Origin: Stratiolaelaps scimitus
Taxonomy: Eukaryota; Arthropoda; Arachnida; Mesostigmata; Laelapidae
Assembly (NCBI GenBank): GCA_019614645.1
Contig: JABWDB010000035.1
Span: forward strand, 2,976,001 to 3,040,000
Reading direction: 5' to 3'
DNA: 64,000 nucleotides
A model generated the notes under the pieces. It was given only the letters and a program-made list of their open reading frames with translations. It ran no database searches and was not told the origin of the DNA. Made by a program: the position numbers and the translations under genes. Below are positions 48,870 to 59,300 of this stretch, piece after piece. Numbering within the stretch: position 1 is the first letter of the stretch; each line of letters starts with the position of its first letter.

Positions 48870-50796
48870 GCAATTGCTTGAGAGGGGGCGAAACAAAATG
48901 AGCATGTGGGAGTATGAACTTGTCATCGTATCCGCTGTGATAGAGAAGCTCGCTCGTTAGAATGTGTCAAACTCGATTACGCAAACAGATGAAGCATATT
49001 GATGCTACTACCACACACTCTGTGAATAAATGACCTTCTCAGCATCGCCCTAAAGCGTTTCCCTTAATCTCTGACATCGTTTCAAATATCTGCCAACCAA
49101 AAAAAATGGTGAATACCAACATCCCCGTAGGCGCACCGGTGCTGACTAATGTCTGACCCAATTTTTGTTGAAAAATGCGAATCTCGATCAGATTTCTCTT
49201 GAGAAATTTGCAGAGAGAGAGAGAGAGAAAGACGGAGAAGGGGCGAAATGCTCGCCCATGTAAATGGGTATACCGAATTCAGCTGAGGGTGAGCACATTC
49301 GAAAAAGTCACACAACTGGGACCATTTTTCAGTTCATATATATTCATGTATATACACCCCGTATGGACTGACAACATTTGGTACGGCGCGTGCGTTGTGT
49401 AGAACAAGCTGTTCAACGGCTCGGGTCCAGCGCGCTTCCAGGGACTCTTCGATTATTTGGTTCTAAAGAGCTTCGGATGTTTTCGGTTTGAGGAGATTCG
49501 GATGTTTTCGGTTAGAAGCTGAGAGCAGAAGTTGTTTAGACAGCTTAGTATTATAATATAATATATTATCCAGTCAGTTAATAGTTATAAACGTGTTTAC
49601 TCGACACCAGCGCTGTTCGCCAACGTTGGTTTTGCCATATTGCGTCTACAATTAGACCATTCATTAGCCGTAAGCCTAAGCCCCAGCCAAATCGATAACT
49701 TCCAATAGATTAAATGTTAAACTATTTGCTTGTCAAGCTTGTTTAATTCATCTTTGTTTGCTCTATTGACGCGTTATCAGCCCACTTGCGTTAGTGACGT
49801 CAAACACGTTTGAGGCTCAGTTAATGACGAACGAACAATGATTATAAACGGCAAACCGTTCCATCAACAATGTGCATACACCTCGTACAATACATATTGC
49901 CTCTGTCTATTGGTTCTAAAATCCGATTATACATTTGGCCGCATATCAAAGGCACGCATTGAAAAGACAAACGCGGACCAAAAGGGCAATCGATACAATA
50001 CTTCAGATAGCTGCAGTAGCTATCTTTCAACGTCTGTTTGAGACAATTGCGAGTCATGATCATCATAAGCGTTCGAGCTCAGGCGCGCTTTCTTGTTGGT
50101 ATGAGTAGTAATTCAATTAGCAAAATGGCTCATTTACGTAGTTGACGCGGAGCAAATGGCGCCAACGCGCGCTAAACACAACATTGGCTCTTACACTTGA
50201 GCGTTGATTAGACGAAGCCAAGTGTACCCCCCCCCCCCCGCCCCCCTTGACAACTCTGTCGGAGCTGTTTACATATTTAGCCATCCCTAGTGGGTATATA
50301 GAGCGTGAAGACAGACTGAAAGGTAGTGGGAGGTCCGTTGTAAAAAGTTCGCGGTCCACAATAGCTCGCGGCTGCTAAAGGCTGCCACATTGCGTGTGTG
50401 TGCGTCGACATGAACGATATGGCTATCAGCGCAAATGGGTAACGATTTCCTCTCACCCTGCGAAAATGACCAGTGTATAGGTAGCATGCACACACAGAAA
50501 TCATGTACTCGATAAATTCATAATGCAAACTGTGTAGAAGAACGCTCGAAGTCCCATCAATATTGATAATGCCAGCATTTAGCTATGCGGGTTCACAGCG
50601 AGAGAGAGAACTCTACATTAATGAACGGTCTAGTTGAAGAGCTGGGTCATTCACCATTCAACCTGTATCGCACGGCGGTAGTCTCTTATCAAACGAACAC
50701 TGGCGAAGCTATAACATGCATCGTCAATGGGTCGCCGTTTACTGCTACGCATGCATTGTATCTGAATCACGTCTCTCAATCGCGCATTCTCAATCA

Positions 50797-50841
50797 GCAG
50801 ATTGTTCCCGGAAATTGTTCACGATTCCCGGAACAATCTGC
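50797..50841. repeat. 12-bp perfect inverted repeat, 21-base loop
   Basis: GCAGATTGTTCC at 50797-50808 pairs exactly with GGAACAATCTGC at 50830-50841. Confidence 0.9.
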
Positions 50842-52003
50842 AATCACACTCGTGAAGGTGGATTGGACAACATGTTTGCTGGAATACATTTTCGACGCGC
50901 GATCCGAGCGCTACAAATCAGAACACTTTTTTTTTTCTTGATGGCTGTTTTCTTAGGAGACAAACTCTACCTTCCGCATGGTAAACAACGAGCAGAATAC
51001 TGCGTGGTATAGGTCACCAATCATTGTTATTGACTGTACGTTGCCTCCAACCGCTTGTCGAGGATGGGAGATACGACATTGGAACATGCTATTCGTGCAT
51101 GTAGCTTGCATTTAGCCACGAATCACCAAAGGCCTTAAGCACCTGCCAGGTCGAGCAAGGAGATCTTTACCGAATGACAAAATCGATTTTTGAAGGTCAT
51201 CTGGAAGCAGAATGAATATTTTCACATACCGTATATGCTTAATGCACCCACTTGAATGTCTCAGGGCACATGCCTTCAGGAAGAATTAAAGTGTAGGTAA
51301 CTTCCAACCGTACTTTTCAAAAAATCATAATTTTGATTAACATGCTGCCGTTTCAACGACTATTTGCCCCTGCACCGTATAGCCATAGAATGTAATAAAA
51401 CCTCTAAGTTGAACTGCGCTCCCACTAGTTATTCATTACTTCTAGCTGCGTGGGTGCACTTGTGGCGGGCCAGTAGCAATAACGTTGACGTTAAAGGTTC
51501 TCTGGGAGTCAGCCCGGAAAACTAATTTCATTAGATGGAGCGACAGGCGTACATCGCGCATGCTTGAATGACGTTTGTAACAGGTGCCACCTACGTATGT
51601 GCGGTATCATTATACGATTGTTGTTTAGTGAATGGGATCAGGGGAAATCGAATAGCATTAACTATTGTACGTACCCGTAAAAGACAAATGTGATTTCCTG
51701 TAACAGAATATCGTTAGAGCGCTCTGCCGTTGCTGGGTGGCAGTTCGCGCTGCTATGTGCATTACACGTAAATGCCTTACCTGTGTTGCTTCGTCTACGA
51801 TGCACACCGACTGAGATTATTATTATCAGGGGAACGGGCAAGAAAGTGTTTTGCATTTGGTATGCCTTTGCTTCCCCTCGTTTGGTCGTATAGTTTGAAA
51901 TAGGTGTTTCTCCAATTAATTGTATTGTGCCTATTTAAAACATCTCGGGACTAGTACGGTATCATACAGTTCCACATCACATCTAAAAAAAAGGTTCTGT
52001 GAT

Positions 52004-52114
52004 GGTGCTGTTGCCTATGTTCAACAGCACCACCTTTTTTTTTTTTTTTTTTTCGGGGCTTGCTACAGACACCTCAACAGCACCACCCTTAGCGCATTCT
52101 TCAGTAAGGGTGGT
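52004..52114. repeat. Two hairpins split by a retroposed stub
   Basis: GGTGCTGTTG (52004-52013) pairs with 52022-52031, and ACCACCCTTA (52082-52091) pairs with 52105-52114. The poly(T) stub at 52035-52073 inserted between them and duplicated part of the first hairpin's arm. Confidence 0.9.
52035..52073 (-). mobile_element. 39-bp retroposed stub with 19-base poly(A) tail
   Basis: On the + strand 19 T are followed by CGGGGCTTGCTACAGACACC. The insert is flanked by a perfect 14-bp direct repeat, TCAACAGCACCACC, at 52021-52034 and 52074-52087. It is therefore a minus-strand insertion of about 20 bases of template plus tail. The template is too short to name: it could be a LINE, SINE or mRNA 3' end. 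Confidence 0.85.
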
Positions 52115-52439
52115 AAGATGTGTACAAGGCTAGCCGCGAGCACGACACATCCTCGTCACCGTACGGACATGACTCTCAGCTGCTTCCTTTCTCACTCTCT
52201 CAAAGACCAGACTTTCTCTCAATATATCTGTCCACTTCCCGCCTGTGAACAACTACTGTGGTCAATGGGGTGTCTGTAGAAAGCCCCGTGTATGTAAACA
52301 TGCAGTATTTATGACGCATACAGAGGGTGTACGGTGCCTTTCCTTTCTGCACAGTGGAAGCTGTGCCGCAGACCACATTAGTTGCCAGTACTACATTAAT
52401 AGATCTTATTGCGGAGACACTGTCCATAAAAGTAAATAT

Positions 52440-52580
52440 GGCCCCACTCAGATTTGAACCTCAGCCTCCACAAAACTCCCTTTTTGGTACCGCCTACCTT
52501 GGGCGGGACTCAAACCTGCGGCCTCTGGCTTTGTACAGCCAGAGACTTAGTCGTCCAGGTCACCGCGCTGACACAAGGAG
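52440..52580 (-). mobile_element. tRNA-derived SINE, family B, copy 2
   Basis: On the minus strand CAGCGCGGTGA (52570-52560) is the A-box region and GGTTTGAGTCCC (52516-52505) the B box. The part between matches the copy at 26660-26735. Further along, at about 52468-52450, a second B-box-like GAGGTTCAAATCTGAG appears. This copy may be a dimer or may overlap another tRNA-like unit. Confidence 0.6.
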
Positions 52581-52984
52581 CAGAAGAGAATTTTTATTCT
52601 ATGTCACTCTGCGTTGTCTTTAGTTTTGTTCTACGGCTGCTCGTAGGCAGCACAGTGGACACAGTATGAACACAACCCAGTGTTTCTCACTTTTGCATTC
52701 ATTCATATAACTGGTTTAGCGATATTGCTGAATGATTACTATAGAAAATTACTGCACGGCCTTGAAAGTGCTTATTTATACAACGCATGTTAAATATCGA
52801 AGTCTGAAAAGATATTCGGCAACCACGCGAAGTACACTGTGTGTTCCGTAACTATGGAAATGGGGCGCACGGGTTACCTTGAACGCGATAGGTCATCTCA
52901 ACATTCGCGCGTCGTACACGAAGATACACGACAAAAGTACTGCTATTCCACTTCTCCGTGACGCGATAAAGGTGCTGTTGAACG

Positions 52985-53014
52985 TATAATATATATATAT
53001 ATATATATATTATA
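52985..53014. repeat. (TA)n microsatellite
   Basis: About 12 uninterrupted TA units with short irregular ends. Confidence 0.9.
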
Positions 53015-54788
53015 GCGGCAAACAACAGAATCTCGTGAGCAAATCGTCCTTTAAATTAAACTATAATCTAATATATAAGCGTAGTTAATGTGTTTCGTAT
53101 TGTCTTCAAAATTATCCACCATCATTCACCTTTTTTACAATTTTTCATCTACTACACTCATTACAATTTTTTCAAATTTACAACACTTCAAAAAACTCAA
53201 ACTACCCCTTTCCAGCATGTTGCTTCTATCAGAACTCCTACTTCATTCACTATCCGATAGATTCTATCGATCAGATAGATTCTCCGGAGTATACCTTGTT
53301 GCCCTTGACGGATAGTCTATGTCGTGCTTGCAGATCTCGCAAAAGCCTTTTCTAGAGAATGAAAATTTGCATATTGCAATACTTTCGTTGCGCTGATAGC
53401 CGAGGAACGCATCCCTTTGCGTGATTTGTTGCATTTTGTGCCTAGCATATATTATGGCATGTCGTGTATTTTCTCGTATGTGACTTAGAATAGGAATTGA
53501 CTGAATGTTGTAGCTGTTTTTAGAGCCTGTGTTTTGGACCATGGAGAATTAGCACAATTGTAATTGAATCCAGAAGAGCATCCTGAAATATAATATCTTA
53601 AGGAGACGTGCATATGCCTAATACATGCCTATCCATATCGGTGCCGCTTGGGCTAGAGTTTATCCAATCGCTTTTGTAAGCAACTTGGTTAATGGATACA
53701 GCTTGCTAACCCAAAGTTGCGTCTGGTTTCTCATCCAACAGGGATAATATAGTTGATGTCTGCTCAACATTGCTGCTGCTCTATTTGGCGGTGAGACACA
53801 TGCCCCTTAAAAATGTTTGTTCTTCGTCATCAATTACGTCATTAAGCGATCACCTGAGGAATGAAGCTCGCTCATTATAAACTATGGCGTGTTGCTTCTC
53901 TGATTGCATTGCCTACAACCGAGTTAAGCCTATCCGTATAGACACTGATCCATGATTCGGGTCAGTTGAACCAGGGAAGGTGGGTAGCAAGTCATAATGA
54001 ACATATTCATATATAATACATATAATAACTAACTCGATTTACAGATGCCTGGATATTCGGACAACTTCTTTCGTGTGTAACTCTAACAGTGTTGCTATGC
54101 AGATGAGTACTCCTTACATCGCATAATAACATCTCTCACGTTCAATCGTCTCTCTCATATATGAGGCAAATAGTGCTTGTTGTGCGTAATGTACAAGGCA
54201 CAGCTGTACGTCTCTAATACGATAATAGGTCGTTTATTAAATAAGTGATGTTAATGAACATAATCCGAACACTGAAGCTCAGCAACGATAGAGATAATTC
54301 GCCCCCAGCAGCGTCATGAGAAGAGGGGTGCTCAAGGAAGCTTACGAAACTTGTTAATTTTTCAAACTACACTATGGTCGAGCGGGAGCCTCTAGGGCTA
54401 TTTAATCTCTCTCTCTCTCTATCTAAGTTTCTGTTGCTATTCAGATGAAAACGTGTATAGTGTACAGAGGAAGATTTCAATCAGCAATTCTACATTACAA
54501 ACAAATAACTTCTTTAAGGGCCAATAACGCTTTACTGTCGTCACCATGCTTAATCGTCCACAATCTTTTCACCATATTAGATAGCGAATGTCGTCGAACT
54601 GAAACAGAGTCGCCATTGTACACTTTTTGTTACCATATAACTGGCACCAAAGCTGCCACTCCTATAAATAATAACAATAATAATGCAGAGTTCACCCTAT
54701 TCTGTTCTTCTATCCGGTCTATCAGAAACAAGTTTATATGCTGTATGGTGTTCCCTGTAATTCATCCTCAGTAAGTCGTTGAGCCGTG

Positions 54789-54843
54789 CTATATATATGT
54801 ATATATATACATATATATGTATATATATACATATATATATATT
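54789..54843. repeat. TA-rich tract with regular ATAC/ATGTAT interruptions
   Basis: TA units are interrupted by G and C at near-regular spacing, so the tract is itself palindromic. Confidence 0.85.
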
Positions 54844-56359
54844 ATGTTACAGAATCAGTATTCCTGCGTAGGTGTGCCTGCTGGGTGTTTACCCACAACT
54901 GCCCTCGCTTTCGTGAATCCATAAAAATTGTTTGCAGCTCTGTTATAATAGTTTGCATGTTGTTGCTCTGCTCAAGGTTCTCGGCAGATCTAGACCCGCA
55001 TTCGTATGCATGACGGGCTGATTTCATATTCATTAAGTGCAGAGAATTTTTACTTCAAATGAAGTGAGCCTTTTTGTAAATTAATTAGCTTTCCCCCAAA
55101 AGCACAAATGTCTATCTCTAAGCTCAATGAGACGCCCAATTGTTACCATCATTATTCTATATCCGCCTCTAAGCACTGTACGCCAAGGTGCGCAACTAAA
55201 TGGTTTGAGAACGTAAAAACGTATGAAGAAGCGCGCGTCTGACTTATGCATCTGCGTGTACTGAACAATGCTGTTCGTTGGCGTCCAGTCTTGACAACGC
55301 GGCCAAGTCGTCGACTAACACATACTTGCTATAATTACGGTTGAAGAATTTGTTCATTTCCGCGTTCTAGCCTTCAACTTTTGAATTTTCTTACTGCAAA
55401 CTAGCTGGCGTCCTATTACACGGTTTGCGACCTTAGACTCTTGGTTTCAATACAAGATAGTGAAGGAGTAATGGACAACTTTCATATTGTGAATCGATCA
55501 TGGCCTCCTGGCAACAACTTTCTGGAAATCAGAATCACCGTAATACGAGCCTGCATGTAATAGAAAGAAACATCGACAGTGGAAATCATGCCATTTGTGT
55601 GGACAGCCCTTCATTTCAATTCTTCAGTAGATGACAACTACCTAGAAATTAGTTGCCTTTTTTCCAAAGAAAAACTATACATCTGCTGTTGACTTAGACG
55701 ATCTAAGTCGTGAAGGTCGTTAGGCTAATGAGCTGTCCTTAACCTAAACAACCCAAAAAAAAGCTACCCTAAAATAGCCCGGACGTTCCCGTTGCTCATT
55801 AAAGGCGAGATAATCCTTACTAGCTAATTGAAAACGAGGAGCGGCATCAGTGACTTGCATATTAATCCGCCAACGGCTTCACTTATTTCTAGGCTCGCAA
55901 CTTGCGCAGAATAAGCCTTTTTATCTTACCCGTTTTCTTGTTTGGATGTTGGCCTGTAGTGTCAACATAATATGATCTCAATCGCCTCTCACCGCCTATA
56001 CGCCGGTATTCAGAGGTCAATCACAAGCTCAATGTTACAAGGTTATTATCCATCAGAGATTAAAAAAAAACAGCTATCTAAAGCATAGAATGGTAAAGGC
56101 AGCTGGGGGACTCTTTATTTCGTAGCTGCGAAGCGCCCTGAAGGGCCTCACATGTTCAGGACTAGCATAAAGGCAACGGCATGCGATGCTGATAAACTAA
56201 TCGACACCTCACGATGCAAACGCTGGACAACATAACCTAGCTATTTCGGATCGGGCTCTCGAAAAAAAAATATATATACATATATATACTAAGACTCCAG
56301 AGCAGTGTACTTGTTTGTTCTTATGACTGCTTATTGTATACATGTGTAAACTTTCCAGG

Positions 56360-56476
56360 CTGACTCACAGCCAACATTTAACGTCCACGGTACAACTGCT
56401 TTCGGCATAAGGCTTCTTAAGACGGACCCCTTTAAACGCAAATGTTCAATGGTGCGGATCGAACCCGTGCACCTAC
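56360..56476 (-). mobile_element. tRNA-derived SINE, family A, copy 2 (head missing)
   Basis: Shares TTAACGTCCACGGT, the AAGACGGA and CCCCTTTAA words and the B-box complement GATCGAACCCGTGCAC with 17930-18090. The A-box half is absent or diverged beyond 56476, so the copy is 5'-truncated. Confidence 0.6.
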
Positions 56477-56528
56477 CTTTGAAGCTAATTGTACACATCT
56501 ACCTTTGAATAAAGTGCGTTTATTATTA

Positions 56529-56551
56529 TTATATATATATATATATATATG
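56529..56551. repeat. (TA)n microsatellite
   Basis: About 10 TA units after a (TTA)n stretch. Confidence 0.9.
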
Positions 56552-56667
56552 TATTTTTTTTCTTTCCCTTGATTAGTCGTCAACCTGGCTTTAAGTCATT
56601 ATTTGTTCTATCCTTCGCCATCTCCTCGCCTCCGACGCTCGAGGTGTAAGAGGATCCTTCCTTTCAG

Positions 56668-56875
56668 ACAGACTTATGCATCATCGTTTTCGTTACGACA
56701 CTCACTCGTTGACAACAACCACTGAATGCATCTGGTGTTTTACCGCGTCCGCGAACCGCTGTCTCTGGACTCTTGATCTCGCCCGTCGCATGAGGCAGTT
56801 TCCAAAGGCGAGCTGCAGTGAAGAAGAGAACCGCACAATGAGGATAACGCGGGCTCGCGTGGTGCCTCGAGACTG
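56668..56875 (+). other. Candidate exon, coding status unknown
   Basis: A pyrimidine-rich CCTTCCTTTCAG ends at 56667 and a strong G|GTAAGT donor follows 56875. Between them 208 GC-rich bases stay open in one frame from an ATG at 56676, but the peptide shows no recognisable domain. It may be a 5' untranslated exon of the gene whose promoter-like DNA follows, or a chance pairing of splice signals. Confidence 0.3.
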
Positions 56876-58337
56876 GTAAGTGTCCACCCCTTAACCATTC
56901 CCGTTCTGTCTCAGCGCGATGCACGTTTTGTGCTGCTATGCATGCAAACGAGTCTTCGGGAGGCAGTCCGACAAATCGTCGTGTTTCGGAAAGAGAGCTC
57001 GGCCTTTGGCAACGTTGTGCGACGACATCCTGTTGCTACCGTTCACGCTGTCTTTGTTGCTGCTGATGGAGAGGCTTCGACGAACGAAACTGAAGCGGTT
57101 GCTGCTTGAAAAGTATTCACAACAGCGAATTCATCATTTGCATAATTCCCAACCCCCGTTGCAGGTCCCCGATTGCCCCGGGCCCAGAGACTGGATAATA
57201 GATACAACGACGCCGACAAACCGGCGGACTGACAATGCCTAGTCGCTTTCGATGTTAGGTAGAGTTAAACGCGTGGCTTTGTCTTGAGCTGTTTACGGTG
57301 TCAGGTAGTAGCCTCCGCTGCTTGTTTACTGGCTTGAAAACGCCGAGAGAGGGCTTTTTTTCTTTTTCGCTGGCTAGTGAACAGAGGGTCTCGAGGGTCC
57401 CGTCGGGTCAGTACTGCTAGCAACTGGCTAGAATATGCAACAATATACAGCATCAGTACGCATGTCAGTATCTGCACATGAGGACTTAAAAAGTTTTTCG
57501 AGCTGACCTTCAGCTGTTCTGCCCCTATCTGACAGGCCTCAGCTCTTAACCTTTAGGTATTACTATGAGGACCTGTCGGGGCAACCACCTTTGCTTATTC
57601 TCAGCCTTACTCGTACCTGACAAGAATCCTCAGATAAAGAACGTGAGGACTTCAACGGTCAGAGAGTCACCGCTGTTGACTTTCCCTTTAGCCTATTCCC
57701 TTCTAGCAAAATATCACAATGCAAACGGAGAGGAGAACCAACGACGCGCCAGCAATGGAGCAGCAGCAGCACCAGCACTGGCAGCGGACTCGCTTGCATA
57801 GAAAGATAGGGAAAAGAAAACTGGTCAGAGTCGCTCTCGGTGGCAAATTATGGTGATGGTTGTTATCGTGTCACGACGCTTTTTTGCCACGCGGCCGAAC
57901 ACCGAGTGTCCGGCTACACGCAGCCGTCATCGTCGTCGTCGTCGCCGTTCAACTCAAGAGCGATAAACAGAACGCAGCGACTCCCCGCGAGCAAACGGGT
58001 GACCACGCACGACGTCGTACGGACAAAATGAAACAGTTGCGCCACTGACACGAACGAGACAGCGAGATGCCGGATGAATGAAAGGCGCAGACGGAGGGGC
58101 AGACGGAGAGGTGGGTGTGTGTTTGTGGCTAGACGCTATAAACACGCTGGTACCCGCTGGCTGCCGTTCCTCTCGAGCGAAACCGAGCCACCGAACCGTG
58201 CTCTGTTGCCGGACGCCAGCTAGGGCGGTTGTATCAACGAAACAACACTGGCATCGTGCTGACCGCGCGCGGGGAGCAACGTGGAACACGTCTGAGCGCC
58301 AGCCTCTCTCTCAGCCGATTTATACGCGTGGCTCCCG
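56876..58337. other. CpG-rich stretch upstream of the promoter-like site
   Basis: GC- and CpG-rich with a (GTC)n patch near 57930-57945. Open frames on both strands (for example 56919-57242 and 57954-58289) have no domain. The inverted copy of dispersed repeat R3 lies inside it. Confidence 0.35.
57492..57557 (-). repeat. Dispersed repeat R3, copy 3 (inverted)
   Basis: The reverse complement matches 31502-31560: CCTAAAGGTTAAGAGCTGAG, then GGCCTGTCAGATAGGGG and CAGCTCGAAAAA. This confirms that the 5' extension seen in copy 2 belongs to the repeat. Confidence 0.8.
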
Positions 58338-58390
58338 TGACGTCACCAGCGGATGGAGAGGGCAGGCGTTTTCCCTCTCCCAATATAAAG
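58338..58390 (+). promoter_or_regulatory. Promoter-like CRE plus TATA box
   Basis: A full palindromic cAMP-response element TGACGTCA (58338-58345) lies 39 bases before TATAAAG (58384-58390), within CpG-rich DNA. Transcription would be expected to start near 58415. CRE sites bind CREB/ATF-family bZIP proteins, and CRE-TATA spacing of this order is common in regulated promoters. Whether this one is used cannot be told from sequence. Confidence 0.45.
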
Positions 58391-58414
58391 TTGCCCTCCA
58401 ACACTTTTGGGGGG

Positions 58415-59294
58415 CGACAAGTTACTCCGAGTGGGCACCGTAGTCATTGGTGCGGTGTAGCCGATCGTGGTAGTTTGGCGTCGTGCTTGCAGGTGTGGTA
58501 ATTGTGCAATCGAAACACAAGGAAAGCCAGAAGATTAGCAAGACACCAAAACGAGTGGGGAAAAAACGCTTCGGGTGCCTGGATGCGACGGTAGGGCACG
58601 CGTCGATTCCGCTTGCGTGTTTGTTGTTCATGTTGTTGTGCTTCGGAGTGTCGGAAAAAATCGGAAATTTCTCTGTGGTGCTTTAGGCCGCGCTAACGCA
58701 TTTTAGGTATCGACATATGATCCTTCAATGTGGTGAACATGCGGAAGGCGTACCACGGTGGTGACGTGCATCCAAAGGGCTGCTGGGTTACGTAAACGAT
58801 TGGACAACCATTGGGTTGGCAACCCGATTGCAGAGCCGCCCTGTGCGAGGGGCACATCTCCTGATGGACTGATAATACAATATTGATATGTTGTAAGGTG
58901 GAATTGGTGCAAAGTGGCTGAAAAGTGGTGATTCGTCGAAAAAAAAAGTTGACCCTAGTTCCTACCTAACTTCGTCTTGACGTCGAGCAAAGCAAAAGTA
59001 ATGAGTGGGACGGATATCTGACATTTCGCCCGGGTGGAGTACAATGAAAAGTGTGATAGAAAGAAAAGGGGAGAACTCACCAAAAGGAAAACAGTCGATG
59101 AACGACGGCTCAGTGATTTATCAACTGTCGTGATCGTGGTGTGCTTCACAGTGCAACCGCTAAAGGTTATTTAGCGACTCCGCAAGCTGTTAGAAATTAG
59201 CCTTTGGATGAAGTGTACGACAATTTGCTCACCTCTGTGAAGTGACCTGACCACGAAACATCTGCCTGTATCGAGTTTGTCGACGAATGTTGTG
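58415..59294 (+). other. Candidate first exon, mostly untranslated
   Basis: Starts about 25 bases after the TATA box and would end at the donor G|GTAAGT (59294/59295). Several short frames lie in it. The last ATG, at about 59286, is directly before the donor, so an almost entirely untranslated first exon is possible. Start, end and coding status are inferred from signals only. Confidence 0.25.
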
Positions 59295-59300
59295 GTAAGT

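Larger units (their letters stand above)
42753..52003. other. Non-coding stretch with a cluster of hairpins
   Basis: No gene recognised. Perfect or near-perfect short-loop inverted repeats lie at 43400-43415, 44123-44187, 44293-44324, 45534-45561, 45589-45611, 50005-50025 and 50797-50841 (the main ones are listed separately). A (TA)n tract is at 48830-48869, a C run at 50226-50238 and a short duplication at 49472-49513. GC-richer open frames at 48.1-48.9 kb have no domain. Confidence 0.45.
52581..56355. other. Non-coding stretch
   Basis: No gene recognised. It holds a (TA)n tract at 52985-53014, a (CT)n patch near 54405-54422 and a large TA/CA/TG tract at 54789-54843. A small perfect hairpin (GACTTAGA, 3-base loop) lies at 55691-55709. 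Confidence 0.5.

Noticed and set aside
58483..58686. Possible small peptide precursor with KKRFGC and a later Cys
   Set aside because: Starts at GTG. The resemblance to a cyclic neuropeptide is superficial, there is no signal peptide, and it lies in the probable untranslated exon.
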